Of a stretch of DNA of 31,539 nt, positions 29,708 to 31,539 are shown in pieces. The stretch covers positions 1-31,539 of the forward strand of contig CAJTMB010000031.1 in NCBI GenBank assembly GCA_910577105.1, read 5' to 3'. The notes under the pieces are model-generated. The model ran no database searches. It saw only the letters and a list, made by a program, of their open reading frames with translations, and was not told where the DNA came from. The position numbers were made by a program, and so were the translations under genes. Each line of letters opens with the position of its first letter. The first letter of the stretch is position 1. Origin of the DNA: an uncultured Lachnospiraceae bacterium (GTDB lineage Bacteria > Bacillota > Clostridia > Lachnospirales > Lachnospiraceae).

Positions 29708-31539
29708 TCATTCTATTGGATAATAAGTACCAATGTTTATAATTCCATCTGAAACACCATATGAAGTATACTCTATAGTAATTCCATCAACAACAATATG
29801 ACCTTTATGGAATTGCCCTGTATTTAAATTCAACGTAGAAACTTCATTTGCCAAAGCTTGATTGACAGCATTTACGTTTAAACTGGTTCCTTCCAAATGC
29901 CTGCCACCATGACCAAAGTTTATTGTCTCCCCATTTGCTTTAATTGTTGATGTTATTCCTCCACCTCCGCTAGGCGCCTTATATGCTCCCAAACCACCCT
30001 CATCACACCCTTCACTCCGGTTCATCTCCTCCACTGCCGCAAGCCTGTCCCGGATATAGGTGTTTGGCAGTTTCGGCGCTGTCACCCTCTCATATGCCAG
30101 CCCTGTCCCATAGAATGTCAGCGCACTCAGCGAACCATAGACACCATCCATCGCCACTGCTTCCGGCGTTGTATCCTGCCCTGTCAGCGCTCGGTGGATT
30201 GCTCCGGAACCGATTCCACCGGCTGCTCCGGCTGCTGCCACCTGCATCAGCGCCGGGGCTCCGGATGCCGCCATGTATCCGGCCGTCCCCATTCCCATGG
30301 TTCCGCCCACATAGCCCGCCACGCTTCCGACTGCCGTTCCACGTGCCGTGTTCTCCACCGTCCGGAGCACGCTGTCACCGCGCATCACGGAGCCCGTCAG
30401 TTCGTTCAGGCCGCCATAGGTTCCTCCGGCTGCGGTTGCCGCAAGCGCCGGGTTGAGTGTTGCACCAAACACCGTCCCGCCTACTGCACCGGCTGTCGTC
30501 GTGTTGGCTATGTTAATAAGCCCCGCCTGCCAGTCGTAGTCTTTTCCCTGCCCTATCAGCTTTCCGGCTTCCGTGACCGTCCCCACGATGAAGCCTCCTA
30601 TGGTTCCCACCACAAACCCGGCAACCACATTTACCACATGCCCGTTCCTGTCCACATAATACAGCGGGTTCCCCGCACAGTAACTGTACCTGTTAAGCGT
30701 AAGCGGCTCCTTCACGTTCCACAGCGCCCACATGTCCTGCGGGTAAAAGTCCTCCGTCACAAACGCTGCCTTCACCACGTCATAATACCTTGCCCTCAGA
30801 TACTGGCAGTGGATGTTCGGGTTGTAGGATTCCCCGTTGTAGGTGTATTCATTCTCATACCGGGGCGCACCGAAGGTAACCTCGCCAAAGGCGCTGTAGC
30901 GGTAGGACTGGTATACCTGCCCTTCTTCATTGGTGATTCCCGTCACGCTTCCCCTGGGGTCATAGAGATAATAGCCCGTGCTGCCGTCAAAACGGTTCAA
31001 AGACAGCCTGCCCGAACCGGTTCCGGCGGATGCACCGTACACATAGGCGGTATCCATGGCGCCGTTCATGTTCTGCTCCACAAGCACTTCCGCGTATTCC
31101 CGGTTCACATTATTGATGTACTCAATCAGTTCATAGTTTTTCTCCTTACCTGTGGTCTTGATTAAACTGATTAAATACTCTTCCGTATCACCGGTTTCTC
31201 CGGCAATGGGGAACAGGATGCCGCACTGGTTCTGGCTGTCATTCGTTTCCGCGTTGGTGGCGTTTCCGTTCCCGGTACTGCCGTTTTCCATGCTGCTGCC
31301 GCTGTTTCCATTTCCGCCATTCCCGCTGCTGCCGCTGTTTCCATTTCCGGCACTGCCGCCGTTGTTATTGCCGCTGTTCCCGTTAGTCTTCCCGTTGCCC
31401 CCTTTTCCGTTGTTGGCGGAACTGTTGCCCTTATTCTTTCCGCTGCCATTTCCGGTGTTTCCGGCATTTCCACTATTCCCATTCCCGGCATTTCCGCCAT
31501 TCCCGTTTCCGTTGTTCCCGCTTCCGGCATTGTCCTTGT
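29708..31539 (-). CDS. Rhs-family polymorphic toxin (C-terminal part, gene runs off the window)
   Basis: The last 610 codons of an Rhs protein; the frame is open to the window end. From the right: a long Gly/Asn/Ser-rich linker, a charged region, the RHS core with YYLYDPRGSVTGITNEEGQ, YSAFGEVTFG and YLRARYYDVVKAAFVTEDFY, then LNRYSYCAGNPLYYVDRNGH, the usual border motif. A Gly/Ala-rich hydrophobic stretch (VVAGFVVGTIGGFIVGTVTE onward) may help entry. After EEMNRSEGCDEGG comes the toxin of about 95 residues: INFGHGGRHLEGTSLNVNA ... HKGHIVVDGITIEYTSYGVS ... NIGTYYPIE. The GRHLEGT motif and size suggest a BECR-type RNase, but this is a guess. The immunity gene follows. Confidence 0.9.
   Translation of the reverse strand, partial: KDNAGSGNNGNGNGGNAGNGNSGNAGNTGNGSGKNKGNSSANNGKGGNGKTNGNSGNNNGGSAGNGNSGSSGNGGNGNSGSSMENGSTGNGNATNAETNDSQNQCGILFPIAGETGDTEEYLISLIKTTGKEKNYELIEYINNVNREYAEVLVEQNMNGAMDTAYVYGASAGTGSGRLSLNRFDGSTGYYLYDPRGSVTGITNEEGQVYQSYRYSAFGEVTFGAPRYENEYTYNGESYNPNIHCQYLRARYYDVVKAAFVTEDFYPQDMWALWNVKEPLTLNRYSYCAGNPLYYVDRNGHVVNVVAGFVVGTIGGFIVGTVTEAGKLIGQGKDYDWQAGLINIANTTTAGAVGGTVFGATLNPALAATAAGGTYGGLNELTGSVMRGDSVLRTVENTARGTAVGSVAGYVGGTMGMGTAGYMAASGAPALMQVAAAGAAGGIGSGAIHRALTGQDTTPEAVAMDGVYGSLSALTFYGTGLAYERVTAPKLPNTYIRDRLAAVEEMNRSEGCDEGGLGAYKAPSGGGGITSTIKANGETINFGHGGRHLEGTSLNVNAVNQALANEVSTLNLNTGQFHKGHIVVDGITIEYTSYGVSDGIINIGTYYPIE
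31258..31539 (-). repeat. Low-complexity Gly/Asn/Ser linker region
   Basis: Over 90 codons before MENGSTGNGN encode almost only Gly, Asn, Ser and a few Ala/Thr/Lys (for example GNSGNAGNTGNGSG). The DNA is an irregular repeat of GGAAAT/GGCAAC-like units. Such linkers separate wall-anchoring parts from the Rhs cage in Gram-positive bacteria. Confidence 0.8.

Noticed and set aside
30194..31165. 323-codon rightward ORF in the Rhs region
   Set aside because: It is an antisense shadow of the Rhs core, which has clear motifs on the other strand.
31171..31530. 119-codon leftward ORF at the window end
   Set aside because: The Gly/Asn/Ser-rich frame continues directly into the Rhs protein; this Met/Thr/Ala-rich frame is a product of the repetitive codons.

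Overview
The window looks like a chromosome of a Gram-positive gut Clostridium, most likely Lachnospiraceae. This rests on strong GGAGG-type ribosome sites, an iron-sulfur flavoprotein, DUF4037/DUF4125 and zinc-ribbon/TPR proteins, a MobA/MobL mobilizable element with a tyrosine recombinase, and a wall-type Rhs toxin locus with a Gly/Asn/Ser-rich linker. The species cannot be named from the sequence alone. I see no rRNA, tRNA or CRISPR array.

Layout. 1-2.9 kb: a broken DUF6061 gene, then a compact three-gene operon (WYL regulator, YcaQ/AlkX-like winged-helix protein, RidA) whose promoter sits inside a perfect 15-bp palindrome. 2.9-5.7 kb: remnant of an integrative mobilizable element, with a long relaxase ORF lacking a good start codon, a cluster of hairpins, and an integrase broken by an internal deletion. 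5.8-6.9 kb: two decayed genes (methyltransferase, DUF1232). 6.9-7.5 kb: an iron-sulfur flavoprotein. 7.6-15.1 kb: a seven-gene operon read leftward from one good promoter: transglutaminase-like surface protein, Asp/Glu-type racemase, amino-acid adenylating enzyme, carrier protein, MBOAT acyltransferase, SGNH-like membrane protein with Cys in the Ser position, and a lipoprotein. It resembles the D-alanylation (dlt) pathway, but the racemase and the adenylation pocket suggest another, perhaps acidic, amino acid. 15.3-20.5 kb: rsmF, a TPR-DUF4037-DUF4125 protein and a zinc-ribbon/Pro-rich repeat membrane protein, read leftward. 21.0-24.1 kb: accessory genes (GNAT, Nudix, nucleotidyltransferase, methyltransferase fragment, double-GNAT). 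24.5-31.5 kb: an AT-rich Rhs toxin-immunity locus read leftward: an Rhs protein with its toxin tip and immunity gene, a dead IS256-family transposase, a displaced second toxin tip with its broken immunity gene, and further immunity genes.

Two families of structured repeats stand out. One is a roughly 170-190 bp long-stem element present twice (15116-15286 and 20568-20755). The other is a multi-hairpin unit in tandem (24132-24461). In both, the stems differ between copies but stay paired, so structure rather than primary sequence is conserved. These, together with the atypical dlt-like operon, are the most interesting parts of the window.
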